From NCBI RefSeq assembly GCF_037126465.1, contig NC_088201.1:131034052-131098051 (forward strand): a stretch of DNA of 64,000 bases, given 5' to 3'. Shown here piece by piece: positions 53,247-64,000 of the stretch. The notes under the pieces were generated by a model, which saw only the letters and a program-made list of their open reading frames with translations, did not search any database and had not been told where the DNA came from. The translations under genes were made by a program, and so were the position numbers. How positions within the stretch are numbered: the first letter of the stretch is position 1; the number at the start of each line of letters is the position of its first letter. This DNA is from Ornithodoros turicata. Lineage: Eukaryota > Arthropoda > Arachnida > Ixodida > Argasidae.

Positions 53247-54477
53247 ACAACTGACGGATGAGCAGAGGGTGAGTTTTAGCTTGCTCGATGTCCCGTAGCA
53301 TTATCGGTAACGATAATGTAGGGGTTACGTTCGCCGAAAACGCCAATGAGTGAATGTGCATGCGCTGTGTAATTTGGTTCTCAAAACAAGTGTCATGTTT
53401 CCTACTCGTTACTGCAGTGTTATATACGTATATATGTTATATATAAACTCTTCTTACTCAGATATTTGCTTTCAAGGGGAATGGTACAGATTTGTGAGTG
53501 ACACACATTTTTTGTGCTGAAACGACCAGCAGCTGTATTTTTGGGAAATTGGCATACAGGGCGCAAGTCCTACATGTCTCTACGTCTCTTTTTTTTCCCT
53601 CGCATTAAACATACCCCCCCCCCCCCCCCCGACGTGTGCGTTTTTTCTCTTTTTCTATAGCCCTTGCATATGGAAGAGTGGGCACTAAAACTGAAACGGA
53701 ACGGGCACTTTACATTTTCGTTTTGTCATCTAGGGATAGGGTTACTAATTTCAGAAGGGCATGAACAGCACTCTACATACGTCAGCAAGTTAGAGGAGGA
53801 GGTAGCAACACTTGGCTAACAACCGCTTAGGGACAATTTCAGTGCAATAAGCATTTCAAATGTGCATACACGAAATACACGAACGGAGTTAATCTGGATC
53901 CCGTGAATGGCAGTCACTAATATTTTTTATCAGCAAATAAACAAAACCTGTTAAATAACCGTCGGGTAGCAAATGTGGAGTAACTGGACTGATCTGTTAA
54001 GAATTGAACGCGACTGGCAAAACTATAAACGACTCAATTAAGGTATCGAAACTGCTTCGATGAAACTGGTGAAATGAATAATGAAACTGAATAATAACTT
54101 CAGTAAAACGGTGTTCTGTCAGGCGTTCGATTAAATATCCCAGAACCATGGGACCTCAAATGAGGTCACGCATCATTATGCAGCGGTTTCCTGTAACAAT
54201 GATGGCAGTCCTGTTTTGTATACACACATGAAAGTTTGGCAGTTCCATAGGCTGCAAAGTTACTTACTATTTACGGTGACTGGATTCAAAATAATGCAGT
54301 TCCCATACTGGGCATACAAAGCCCGGAAGGGAATGTACGTGCCGTTAACTGTAACGAGAAAAAACATTATGCATTGAACGCTTTCTCATTTCTAGTGTAG
54401 AACTCATAATTTGATTCAGTAACATCAGCCATAATTGAGCGTTGTAGTCACTAGATATAAAGAGCAGCGAATGTCAA
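53247..54477. other. Interval with no feature recognised; poly-C at 53,614
   Basis: A pure C tract of ~16 at 53,614-53,629 and a tatata patch at 53,421-53,447. No gene or shared repeat. Confidence 0.4.
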
Positions 54478-55900
54478 AGTGAAGCACAGACAGTGCAAGT
54501 TTTATTTCGTGCCAAATGGGACATTATTGCGCTTCAGCCACTTGCGGTCCGAAAGGAAATCGTGGAGCCAGCTGAACAGTCGATCAGACACTCCCAAAAA
54601 CTGCAAAGCGTGGAGCACACAAACGTGCGAGACGGTATCATATCCGCGCTTGATGTCCAGGAAAACCGATACAAGGATCCGCCGATGAGCACGAGCATGT
54701 TGGACTGTACGCTCTAAGAAAAAAAGTAGTAAAACGGGGAGTAATTGCAGCTTCTACTCCCCTAGTCTGCCCCCCCCCCCAATTACTCCCCATTTTAGTC
54801 CCCTAACCCAACATTTAGTCCCGACGTTTACTCCCCAGGACTGCAAATTGTCACTAAACTTCGCGAATGGTCTCCTGAATGCAAAAGTCTACGTAAATAT
54901 GTGCCCTTGGTCAATTTGAACGACATAAGGCTGTATAACACACAACGTAGCAATTTTCCAGCCACACAGAGTAAGAAACAGTTCGCGCATCTTTCTTCGC
55001 AAATTGTGCCCTAGTATGGCGCAAGATTTTATATCACTCGATATATCACGGTTGACGGTTTGCTTCAAAGTATCTTCATGCATGCGTGCCAATTATGTAC
55101 CTGGGACTCTTACAACAGCGCGTGAAATGCGGTCTTCACTCTGTGACATTGATTTACTCCCGTGCATTTCCTCCCGAAAGGGACTATTTTTTGTGGCAAT
55201 GCAATTACTCCACAAAAGGAGTAAAACTACTCCTTTTTTTTTCTTAGAGTGGAGAGAGTAGGTCGAGAACTGGATCCTTGGAGCTTCCGTGGCGACGAAA
55301 TCCAGCCATTTCTTCGGGGGACACTCCTTGTTTTTCGAGCCACCAGTCGAAGCGATGCAAAACCATTCTCTCCATAAATTTTCCCATTCAGCTAGTCAGG
55401 CTCACAGGGCGAAAGGAGGCTAGGGCATTTGGGGGTTTGCCTGGTTTCAGGATGGGAACAACTAATGCCTTATTCCAGGTAGATGGTGCGGATCACTGTC
55501 GCCAAGACGTATTATAAACATGAAGGAGAGCTTGGAGTGACCGCTCGTCAAGGTCTCGCAGTGCGGCATAGGTGATTTTATCTGGACCTGGGGGGGGGGG
55601 GGGGGCGATTGCGCAATCACAAGGCTCAACGCAGTCGTCAGCTCGATTAGAGTAAAGTCGCGGTCCATAACCTCCGGTGGACGGGGCCAGTCTAGGTGAA
55701 TTTCTGTCGTCAAGCTCTGGACAAAATTGATGTGTACGGCAGTCGTCGAGGCAGCCGCCGGTGTCGTTAGGACGACGGAGAAGTCTGCCGCTAGCGCGAT
55801 TTCGTCTACGCCCTTAACGACAGGCAATGCCGCGAGATGATTCTTCTATGGGGGCGCATCCTTCGGAGCACGCTAAAGTAACGCGATAACTTAAGAAAGA
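54478..55900 (-). pseudogene. Non-LTR reverse transcriptase fragment, disrupted by a MITE
   Basis: Minus strand, 5' part 55,900-55,252. Near 55,590 it reads PDKITYAALRDLDERSL, then PILKPGKPPNALASFRPVSL, MERMVLHRF and MAGFRRHGSSKDPVLDLLS, the RT fingers of I/Jockey/R1-like elements. It then breaks for a 542-bp element and resumes at 54,708 with HARAHRRILVSVFLDIKRGY, DTVSHVCVLHALQFLGVSD, and stops near 54,490. A poly-G run at ~55,590-55,606 (poly-C in sense) shifts frame before PDKITYAAL; in-frame stops occur at WRQ* and TS*MG. The catalytic YADD part is missing. Different from the 21.6-kb element by sequence type. Confidence 0.8.
54710..55251. mobile_element. CACTCTAAGAAAA foldback/MITE inserted in the RT fragment
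   Basis: Ends CGCTCTAAGAAAAAAAG and, reversed, CACTCTAAGAAAAAAAAAGG. Sub-terminal ggagtaattgca / tgcaattactcc and actccc / ggagtaaaac words extend the pairing. Flanked by TA on the left. Its removal restores continuity of the RT reading (DLLS to HARAHRR). No coding capacity. Confidence 0.75.
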
Positions 55901-55984
55901 AGACCGGAAGCGTTGGCGTACGTTTTGTCACCGCCTTTCCCCGTTTAACCCGACCACAAAGATCTGGAGTACAATTCGAGGTAC

Positions 55985-56110
55985 AGGCGTCGCCACCCTT
56001 AACCGTAGCGCGGGAGCGCGTGGCCTGCTTGGATGCCACCGCCGCCTTGTGTCGATGCTCGGACGAGGTGGGGTAGACACTCTGGGGCCCTGGTGCATAA
56101 GCACCCCCTC
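55985..56110 (-). repeat. Dispersed repeat Z copy 1
   Basis: Landmarks tacaggcgtcgccacc, gcgtggcctgcttg, gtcgatgctcg and actctggggcc. Reverse complement of 58,875-59,008 with ~15-20% differences by eye. Confidence 0.65.
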
Positions 56111-56159
56111 TCGACGGGGACACGGAAAGTACGCACGGATCACCTATACTTACTTATGC

Positions 56160-57032
56160 AGGGTGTCCCAGAAAACGTGTCATTGAATTATAATAAAAAA
56201 ACTACGCCACCTAGAATCATGCGGTCAAGAGCATTTGTTATTAGGTTTTTGCCACCTCCTAATGTGAATGTCATGTACTCCAAGTTTAATTATGTAAATA
56301 TTTGCGAACTCAACTCGGAAATTTGCCAAGTAAAGGTCACTTTTTTACCCCACCAATATGAAGAGCGTGCCGAATTCACTCAAATTCATGATAATTCACA
56401 GTGATATTTACGAGCTATCCCATCGGAAAAAATAGCCGAATATCATGCTTTTCGGAGCACCGGACCATAGCGCGCGATGACTTTTTGAGCGCAATCGCTT
56501 TCAGTGCGACGAAAGGAGGTTCCGAAGCCAGCCCACAGAGTGATAGTAGAAAAAGTAACAGTTCCTAAAATTGGGAGTGGGAAAGCATTATCCCAGCGAA
56601 AGTCGGACGTGATAAGCCGTGCCTGTTTGATCTCTTTCTGCGATGTCGGGGAGGGCTGGGCTTCCAACCTCCTTCCGTCGGGCTTACAAAGATTGCGCTG
56701 AAAAATTCATCGTGCGCTATTCTGTGCGACCTCCGTAGAGCATGATGTTCGGCTATTTTTTCCGATGGGATAGCTCCTGAATATCCCTGTCAATTATCAT
56801 TAATTTGACTAAATTAGACACGCTCTTCACATTGGTGGGGTAAAAAAGTGACCTTTGCTAGGCAAATTTCCGACTTAAGCTCGCAAAAATTTACATAATT
56901 AAACTTACGTTACACGACATTCACATGAGGAGGTGGCAAAAACCTAGTAAGAGCAAATGCCATTGACAGCATGACTCTAGGTGGTGTAGTTTTTTTATTA
57001 TAATTCAATGACACGTTTTCTGGGAAACCCTG
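56160..57032. mobile_element. 873-bp element with ~300-bp terminal inverted repeats
   Basis: Left end CAGGGTGTCCCAGAAAACG; the right end reversed reads CAGGGTTTCCCAGAAAACG. Pairing continues through cattgaattataataaaaaa, the ggtggggtaaaaaagtgacc zone and ttttttccgatgggatag, ~300 bp per arm. The centre (~56,450-56,730) is unique. No transposase frame. CAGGGTGTCCCA ends are familiar from arthropod mariner-like MITEs; the superfamily is inferred and the duplication is unclear (tatg against tata). Confidence 0.85.
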
Positions 57033-57049
57033 TATATACTTACGATACA

Positions 57050-58512
57050 CATACTTTGTGATGCAGAGCACGAATTTCGAGCTGGTTTGTCAACCGCATC
57101 TGCAGTCTTGGCTGTTAGTGATAAGATACATCAGGCCTTGAATGATTCACATGTGACTGTTGGTCTTTTTGTCGATCTGCGGAGAGCGTTCGACACTGTT
57201 GATCACTATATCCTTCTTTATAAGCTTTATTGTTACGGCTTTCGTAGTTGTGTATGGCGTTTCTTGAAAATTTCTTTCTTCACGCACTAGGTATACGAGC
57301 ATTGACGGCGAGTATTCTGTTCCTATGCCAATTGACATTGGCGTGCCCCAGGCCTCTGTTTTGGGCCCTGTCTTGTTCTCTCTGTATATCAATGACCTTC
57401 CACTGGTGTCCGATATTTTGTCAACCTACATGTATGCCGATGATACTGTTGATACTTTGTATAGTTCCTCAAACACTTCTGATATAGGCCCTGGAATGTC
57501 CTTTGAGGCCAACAAAATCGCTCAGTGGTTCGAAGCGAATCGTTTATCTTTGAACACGAGTAAGACGAAGTTTGTTATTTTCTCTAGATCATCTATCAGT
57601 AGTACTCACATTAATATTACCGTTGAGAATCAAGCTGTGGAACAAGTGCAATGGAAGTACAAATGCAGTGTGGAAATTAAATATTTGGGAGTGTTGCTGG
57701 ACTCATCTTTTTCTTGGAGGCCGCATATTGACAAAGTCGCAAAAAATATATCACAGTCCTGTCACGTATTATTCCTTGCTAGACTGTACTTCCCCCTGCA
57801 TGTGCTACGTCAACTGTACTTTGCTTTGGTCCAGTGTCACTTGACTTACTGTGTTACCTCATGGGGCAATGCATTTCCAACATACCTTGAGCGTCTATTC
57901 AAACTGCAAAAGAGAGCTGTCAGAATTATAACATTATCCAATAGTCGAACCTCATGCGTTGGGTTGTTCAGTGAATTGAATATTTTGCCTTTTCCCGATC
58001 TGATTCGTGAAAGATGTACTTTGCTTGTCTTTTCTATTGTAACGACAAATGTGCCCTACAATAGCTCTGTATTTAAAAAATGCAATAGAAGCAATCCAAG
58101 TGTTGCTTTACAAGATTACATTTTGTATAGGCCAAAGAATGCATATGGTACCACGTGACTGTGTGCTTTGGTACGAGACTGTGGAATCACTGGAATGCCT
58201 TACCGTTTGATGTGAAGACTAGTCATTGTTTTGCCGCGAAGTTGAGACAACATATACTTGCCACATCAAAACACTTGAAAACTGTTTAGTTTTTCAGTTG
58301 CCGCTTCAACGTTGATGTTTTAACTGTGTGTCGATGATGTTTTACACTGTGTGTCGCAGGAGCCTGTGCAGCAGGAGGAGCCTGTGTGTGCCAGGAGCCT
58401 GTGTGTCGCAGGAGCCTCCACTAGCATGCGCTATTGACCATGTACAACAGTATTCCTTTGGCTGCAATGCCTTGTGTTTTTGAAATAATAATAAAATAAA
58501 TAAATAAATACT
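57050..58512 (+). pseudogene. 5'-truncated non-LTR reverse transcriptase
   Basis: Begins inside the RT: EHEFRAGLSTASAVLAVSDK, then VGLFVDLRRAFDTVDH (catalytic Asp). It shifts frame between ~57,285 and 57,325, then continues in one frame to 58,158: IGVPQASVLGPVLFSLYIND, YMYADDTVDTL (YADD at ~57,433), LSLNTSKTKFVIFS, LGVLLDSSFSWRPHIDKVAK, RLFKLQKRAVRI. After another disruption near 58,155 the C-terminal LWNHWNALPFDV is still readable to ~58,290. The 3' UTR contains four ~19-bp repeats (gtgtcgcaggagcctgtg, 58,350-58,412) and ends in a taaa/aaat tail at ~58,484-58,512. GVPQA replaces the usual GVPQG. CR1/L2-like by tail and motifs; broken and inactive. Confidence 0.85.
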
Positions 58513-58874
58513 CGGCTACCTATCTGCAGACACTTCAGCGATAAGAAAATCAGTATACAAGCAAAAATATCAGTGTGTTTTTGAGGAATTTGCACCTGCA
58601 CAAACCGAATCTGTCCTCAGCACCATGAAATAAAATAAAAATATATGTGATAACACCTATCATGGCGAACAGAACGCTCAGAGCAAACATGGATGAGCCT
58701 ACAGTGTTTGCATATGCCTCAAACTTATTTCAAAATATTGTGCCCCTCAAGCTCGCCCTTCAACAAACCGGCATTTAGGTAAAGCGTGGTAGATAAGGCA
58801 CACGAGCAGTTAGTGTGCCTGTTTTGCGAGAGCGTAAGGTGACACTACACAGCAGGCGATCCATTCGTACCGCT

Positions 58875-59008
58875 CCGATTCCCCTGAGCTCAACCGAGGG
58901 GGCGGTCGCGTACCATGGTCCTAGAGTCTCCACCCCAGCATCGACGCAAGGCGGCGCTGCCGTGCAAGCAGGCCACGCGCTCCGGTTAACGGTGGCGACG
59001 CCTGTACA
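58875..59008 (+). repeat. Dispersed repeat Z copy 2
   Basis: Inverted relative to 55,985-56,110 (tgcaagcaggccacgcgctc, gtggcgacgcctgtacac). The two Z copies enclose the 873-bp element and the RT fragment. Confidence 0.65.
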
Positions 59009-59025
59009 CATAACGTTCTGCTTTA

Positions 59026-59260
59026 CACCATTAAAAATGAGCTTCACCACATGGCATGCTCCTAGCCAGCCATCATCCCGAATGACATCGTTCTCGTCCC
59101 TGATTTGTTGAAAACGGGAGGCGGAGCCTATTTTGTAGCCATAATGCAGTACATAACGGCTCCACATAATAGGCTCCGCCTCCCGTTACAAACAAATCAG
59201 GAGCGAGAACGTTGTCATTGGGGATGATGGTTGGCTAGGAGCGTGCTATATGTAGTGAAT
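59026..59260. mobile_element. Foldback MITE, CACTCTTAAAAATG family (member 1, right end truncated)
   Basis: taCACCATTAAAAATGAGCT at the left. Arms pair from gacatcgttctcg and gaaaacgggaggcggagcct through to aggctccgcctcccgtt and cgagaacgttgtc around a ~35-base loop. The right terminus stops at tgtagtgaat without the AAGAGTG end. Confidence 0.8.
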
Positions 59261-59473
59261 ATACGGACCTATCAGATTCGTCTATAGAAAGGTGTCCCAG
59301 CCAACAAGTTAAAATGTCCGTTTGGAGCCGACACAGTCGGTGAGCTAGCTTGGTAGAGTTCATAGCCCCTTTAAGTCTAACATCCGTCTGATATTTTTTA
59401 TAATAGATATAAAATGTGTCATTATAATTACTTGGACGGCGTTACGAACGGCTTCTTGCGCAACGTAAATCTA

Positions 59474-59722
59474 CACTCTTAAAAATGAACTTCACCTCAT
59501 AGCACGCTCCTAGCCAACCACTATCTCGAATGATATCGTTATCTGTCCTGATTCGTTAAAAACGGGAGGCGTACGCCTTTTTTGTGACACTTATGCGGTT
59601 CATAAATGTCACAAAAAAGGCGTACGCCTCCCGTTTTCAACGAACCAGGGCAGATAACGATATCATTTGAGATTATGGTTGGCTAGGAGCGTGCTATGTG
59701 GTGAAGTTCATTTTTAAGAGTG
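59474..59722. mobile_element. Foldback MITE, CACTCTTAAAAATG family (member 2, intact)
   Basis: A 249-bp almost perfect inverted repeat flanked by TA on both sides (59,472-59,473 and 59,723-59,724). Ends are CACTCTTAAAAATGAACTTC. The inner arms differ from member 1 (ggcgtacgccttttttgtga) while the outer ~70 bp are shared. TA duplication and CACT ends are compatible with a Tc1/mariner-type origin. Confidence 0.9.
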
Positions 59723-59739
59723 TAGTGAACGTGAACATG

Positions 59740-62490
59740 GCGTACAGTGGTGGAGACTTAATATGATAAGCAACGAGTAACTGGCAGTGCTTGAAAGTAA
59801 GCATGAAGCACGGATAATATAGCTAGTAGAATGAATGGCCCTCTCCAAGCCTCGTGCTCACGTGGGTAATCCTGGATATTGCTGATGTTGTACCCACGGC
59901 CGGATCTCAGAAGATATGTAACGTTGTAATTTGCATTACTGAAAAGGAGACAAAAGACAACAGAAGTAGAGTTCAGCGAAAACTGTTCGCTCAACAAAAT
60001 ACTCCCACAGAGAGTGGAACACAAAGACGAACACGACAAATTATCGAATACGTATAACAGGTTTATTCCAAGGCGAGGTCTTTCACACCCATGAAGTTTA
60101 ATAAAGAGGGAGAAGGCGAAAACCAAGGAATGCTCATACAGTTCCCTCTATTCTTAATATCTACTAGTCTGAGCAGGAATCCTTTGCCTCTATTTCATCT
60201 TTGCTTAGAACGGGGGCAAAAGGCTTCTCCTCGTGCAACTGGAGGTTAACAATGGAGGAAATCTTATAAGCACTCCAAAGGTTTCTCCTTATCCCTCTTC
60301 GTTCAAGGTGGTGTCCGCGAGGAAGCGGAATTGTAAAGTTAATGTGATATGCACTTCGAGATGCCTTCCAGGAAGAAAACCCGAAAAAGGTTCAGCAAAA
60401 TTCGTTCCTGTTCTCTCTTTTTTTTTTATAAAAAATCAAAAACATCAAATTCGAAACCAACTTGCAGCTTCCGGTTGAAACTGTCCTTCCCTGCTTCGCC
60501 TCTTCTGGTGACGTAATTGGCATTGCCGGCGAGATTCCAAGTCGCACATCTGTGGGCGTCGCAGGGCTGGTTGCAATCCGATACCACCGAAAGCATTAAC
60601 GGATATGTTTCTAGCAACTATTCGGCAGCACATTGTCAATCGGAAGACAGCATTTTGTGACGTTCAGCCTGCTTTCATAGCCGACTCTAATGACGTGCTC
60701 TGCACACTGTTGCTTGGATTCAGCTAGGAGCGCGCAGCCGGACACAAATTCTGATTAAATTCATTTTCTCATGTTTCCGACTGTTTAAAAACGAAATATT
60801 CCTGTTACATCTATGTTTGGCACAGACTGTTCTGGTTAAACCTTCAGTTCAACTGTCTTTTTTGTCCGGACACCACCTTTAAAGGGAATGTAACGTGAAC
60901 AGTAAACGTTTAGGGACTGTGCTTTTCTGAAAGCCCGTAACTTGGACGCTTCAGATATGTAATAGCTCTGCTCTAGATTGAGCTTTTATTTTACGAAATT
61001 TCAGAGTTTCAAATATTACGGGCTCCAAGACGCGGCAACCCTGAGTCGACTCGCGCGCCCTCTATTGAGAACGCGAGCGCCTAGGCTAGCCAGTTGGCTC
61101 GGCATCGCCCGCTACAATGTGCGCTTTCGTCGTCGAAGGTGAACGGTTGGTTGGGTTGGTGCGTTTCGGAACACTACAGCGTAAACGAGACAACCGTATA
61201 AATCGCGTCGATGAGAGTTTTTCCATGCAGCTGCGATACAAAGCGACTTTCGCAGCTCTCACCTTCTCGTCACTCTGTTCACGCCGGGAACATGAATAAT
61301 AGCAGAGGACTAGACGATACGGAGACACGGAGTGAAAGGCCAACAGATGGCGCACATGGCGCAGATATTCTTGTGGGTTGCTTAAAACCGAACTACTCGA
61401 GAGTTGCTGTCATTCTTCAAAACAGGTCTAGCAGTAATTAGTGATCTGTCCTAAACGCGTTACGTAGAACATTAACGTCACGTGATGCCAGTCCGCCAAG
61501 CCGAGGCGGCCTCCAATGTTTCCCATGGCGGACGTCTGTGAACGCTGCGATCCCGAACTTATCAGTCGTTGAAATTCGGTAGTACGTGTAATATGAAAGA
61601 TTGAGACGTTGACGCATCGTTTACTTCAGGATATTCTGTCAATTCGGCGTGGTTTCTGATGGTTTACCGTTTTTATGTGTTTTGAATGTCGCATTTGACT
61701 AATAATACTCGAAAAAGAGCGCCAGATAATTAGTTGGAAAGCGAGAGTACTTGCAAGAGCATTCAATGCAATTAAATAATGAAGCGCGGATATAGAAAGA
61801 GTTTGTTCGAAGTCCTGGCACAGCCTTGTTAAGTGATGTGATGAGATGACCGTCTGAGCAATAAGTGCAAGGAGGACACAAGGGTATCCTATTATATAAA
61901 AATACATAAATAAACGGCACCCTGAAGGGTGTGAGAACAAGCGCCAGTGAAAGCGCTATGATCAATGTAGAAAGACCGTGGACAGATGTCCAATCCCTCG
62001 TCCTGGTATAACATAACTAATACTTACACCTTACCGTCCTTTGTCATGTGAGCGTTGTTAAACTTCACGCGTCCATTCTCAACAGGAGCGAGCTGCTTCT
62101 CGACAAAACACTTGTCACCCGTCTCCTGTTCGTAGTTCTTCCAACAGCCGTAGTACATCGTCGGGTATTGGAAAGCCTGAAACACATGACGAACGGTACT
62201 TTTTCATGTGGAAGTAGTATGCAATGCAACGCAAACAGAAGAACTTCCGCAACGGCGGAAATACCGCAAGAAGTGTCTTCCAACACAGAGTTGATACAAA
62301 TTGGTAAGAATCCCTGGCTCAACGTCCCGACAGCTACGATCATGAGCGGCGACACAGTTGTCGATCGATCTGTGGATTAGTTTTGCCCACCTGAGGTTTC
62401 TTAAAGGTGTGCTGATAGGCGATATCTAGGATTGCGGGTTGTCCGATTTATCTGAGAAAACTGTGGATTTTAGATACCCCAGGAGCAATC
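59740..62490. other. Interval without a supported gene
   Basis: Short frames only. A CpG-rich patch at 61,030-61,340 has a TATAAAT at ~61,196 and a frame MCAFVVEGERLVGLVRFGTL (61,117) that stays open for 60 codons; no family match. A second CpG patch at 61,480-61,550 holds a 15-codon frame only. Confidence 0.35.
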
Positions 62491-62500
62491 GAGGAATGTA

Positions 62501-62701
62501 CCCTGTAAAAACTGAACTTCACCGCGTTGCATGCTCTGCGCCAACCACTGCCACGAATGATAGGGCTACCGCTTCTGATTCGAGGAGAGAGGGAGACGTA
62601 CGCCTTTTTCTGCCAATTATCATACATGCAAACTGACACAAAAAATGCGTACGCTCCCCTCTCTCTCATAGTTCTCATAGTGAGTTTCTACTTTTAGAGT
62701 G
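62501..62701. mobile_element. Foldback MITE, related to CACTCTTAAAAATG family (member 3, diverged)
   Basis: Left taCCCTGTAAAAACTGAACT then tcaccgcgttgcatgctc, matching members 1-2. Arms gagagagggagacgtacgcc and gcgtacgctcccctctctct pair. The right end is agagtGTA. It is flanked by TA. Confidence 0.75.
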
Positions 62702-62939
62702 TAGAAACTTGTCAAACGCGGCCAACACAAGTGATAAGAAGATAAAAGCACTGTAACTACTGTTTATTAAAGGGTCTCTGACCAGAAGCTGGAGGGACTC
62801 TTCCGCAATGGCTACAGATAGAATACAGAAAAGTAACTTGACATACGAAAATGCATGCCTCAACACCTCGTAGTTTTCGTAAACTCGAATTTTACACATC
62901 GCGGTTTAAGCCGACGATGGCACACCTAGCCTCAAACTG

Positions 62940-63080
62940 GTCATCCCACTGGGATGACGTCAAACGCCCATGCAATCAGCGCGCAGAATGCCGTCACGTG
63001 ATCAAGCACAACTACAATTTTCTGCAAGAACCAACAATTTTACGCCAATATACTGTTGTCAAAATGTCTGGAAGTAAAAG
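62940..63080 (+). promoter_or_regulatory. CRE-containing promoter-like region with candidate first exon (MSGSKR)
   Basis: A full TGACGTCA (cyclic-AMP response element core) at 62,955-62,962 and CACGTG at ~62,996 lie upstream of ATG 63,064. The tiny frame MSGSK ends at a strong donor, aaaag/gtatgt, at 63,080/63,081. Order and spacing resemble a metazoan 5' end, but no downstream exon is found before the retrotransposon 3' end at 63.3 kb. Confidence 0.25.
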
Positions 63081-63319
63081 GTATGTACATACTTCGACAT
63101 CTGCGTCCTGTTTTATAACTGCGATAATCCAATTAGCGACTTTCTTGGAAAGAGGAACTAGCTACGAGCTACGACTACTTTCGGGATCCAGCGAGCCGTT
63201 TCATAGCGTTAGTGTAGTGTGCGTATTTCCAAGTTTTCTTTTTTATATCTTTTGGAACAACCGACAAATTTATCGAGGTACACTGTTGGACTTCATTTCA
63301 CATGCCTCTCGGTGATCCA

Positions 63320-63900
63320 TGGGGCTATCACGGACCACTTGATCTCTCTCAATCGTGTTCATACATTGTACAACCTACGTCATCAGCCTGACATGCTTCA
63401 ACCTCCTTCTTCACGTACAAATTATGGTATATTTTCAATGTCTTTCTTTGGTTCCAAGGTATGGAATTCCCTACCGTTGCATATCAGAACCCTGTCTTCC
63501 TTTTTTCAATTTAAGAGGTATTCCCGTTTACATCTCTCACAATGGTAATGGGACACGAAAGCTCTATGATTTAGTAATGATCTCTTCCTTTCTTTCTTGA
63601 CATAACACGCCCTTGATATGACTTATAATATTGTTTTATCTATGTCGGTAATGCTCTTTGCTTACTATAGGTTGCACCATAATGTTTCACTTTCCTTGTC
63701 AATGCAATTTTGTCAATTGTTTGTCAATGTCTTTTTTTTTTTTCTTTCTTTCCCACAAGGCTTGTTATATATTCATGTACGTCTGTGTATCTACTGCTGG
63801 GACTGTTACACAGGGCACGCCCTCACAGTCCCATTTGTAATTCATTGAAACTCAGAAAGAGTAAATAAAACCTGAAACCTAAAACCTGAAACCTGAAACC
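63320..63900 (+). mobile_element. 3' end of a non-LTR retrotransposon
   Basis: The C-terminal frame 63,330-63,548 (LYNLRHQ, RTNYGIFSMSFFGSKVWNSL, PLHIRTLSSFFQFKRYSRLH) has the conserved NYG...WNSLP...FK tail of CR1/L2-like proteins and ends with TAA at 63,546-63,548. A 3' UTR of ~310 bp contains a hairpin-like gggactgttac / acagtccc. It ends in an (aaacctg)n microsatellite tail at 63,868-63,900. 5' truncated: no RT core is present. Confidence 0.75.
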
Positions 63901-64000
63901 TGGTGTCGTCAAAGCGATATTTCTCGGCGGGCATTCAGTTCCATACGATACTGCGCGTTCAACCGCAGCGGCAGCTATGGCTTGACAGTATTGGAGAGTG

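Noticed and set aside
53614..54780. Poly-C tracts at 53,614 and 54,771
   Set aside because: Homopolymers of this size are common slippage and assembly artefacts; no structure around them suggests function.
61117..61299. Frame starting MCAFVVEGERL as a THAP-like N-terminus
   Set aside because: It lacks the C2CH spacing and the proline/tryptophan positions expected of a THAP domain.

Overview
The window looks like intergenic, repeat-dominated chromosomal DNA from an arthropod. A chelicerate, most probably an ixodid tick, is my best guess. The reasons are nested LTR and non-LTR retrotransposons with eukaryotic endonuclease/RT domains, hAT-like and foldback DNA elements, a tRNA-derived SINE-like tandem array, AATAAA signals and GT-AG splice motifs. 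There are no operons, Shine-Dalgarno sites or long bacterial-type genes. The species assignment is inference. I recognise no complete conserved cellular gene.

Layout. (1) 1-17,090 is a giant imperfect palindrome. The left arm (1-10,225, still open at the window edge) and right arm (11,188-17,090) are near-identical reverse complements around a 962-bp unique spacer. Each arm carries CCAAT/GC-box-rich repeats at its outer part, a ~318-bp tandem array (about 20 units left, 5 right) and a ~2.2-kb inner unique part. The spacer holds two convergent open frames, each beginning exactly at an arm/spacer boundary with the same splice-acceptor-like sequence and the same codon phase, and each followed by AATAAA. 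(2) 18,956-24,905 is a dispersed repeat (X) split by a decayed LTR retrotransposon. The LTR element's gag zinc knuckle is in turn split by a non-LTR retrotransposon with one long EN+RT ORF. (3) 25,720-27,716 is a second dispersed repeat (Y) interrupted by a CAG-rich inverted-repeat element; an uninterrupted Y copy lies at 45,706-46,350. (4) 28,310-29,735 is a 205-bp satellite, followed by a microRNA-like hairpin at 29,823-29,907. (5) 32,240-36,788 is an inverted X copy with a hAT-like element inserted in it. The 8-bp duplication is visible and the unoccupied site is present at ~18,956; a further inverted-repeat element sits inside the hAT. (6) 38,465-44,286 is a ~331-bp tandem array, each unit carrying a tRNA-like gene on the minus strand (17 full copies plus fragments). 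(7) 45,195-64,000 is a patchwork of foldback/MITE elements, two broken RT genes, one non-LTR 3' end and three weak candidate first exons with splice donors (48,149; 50,974 minus; 63,064).

How the parts relate: most of the window is explained by transposition into older transposons (at least four nested insertions can be read directly) and by tandem amplification with homogenisation. The parts that are not explained this way are the palindrome spacer with its paired convergent exons, the tRNA-like array, and the isolated hairpin.
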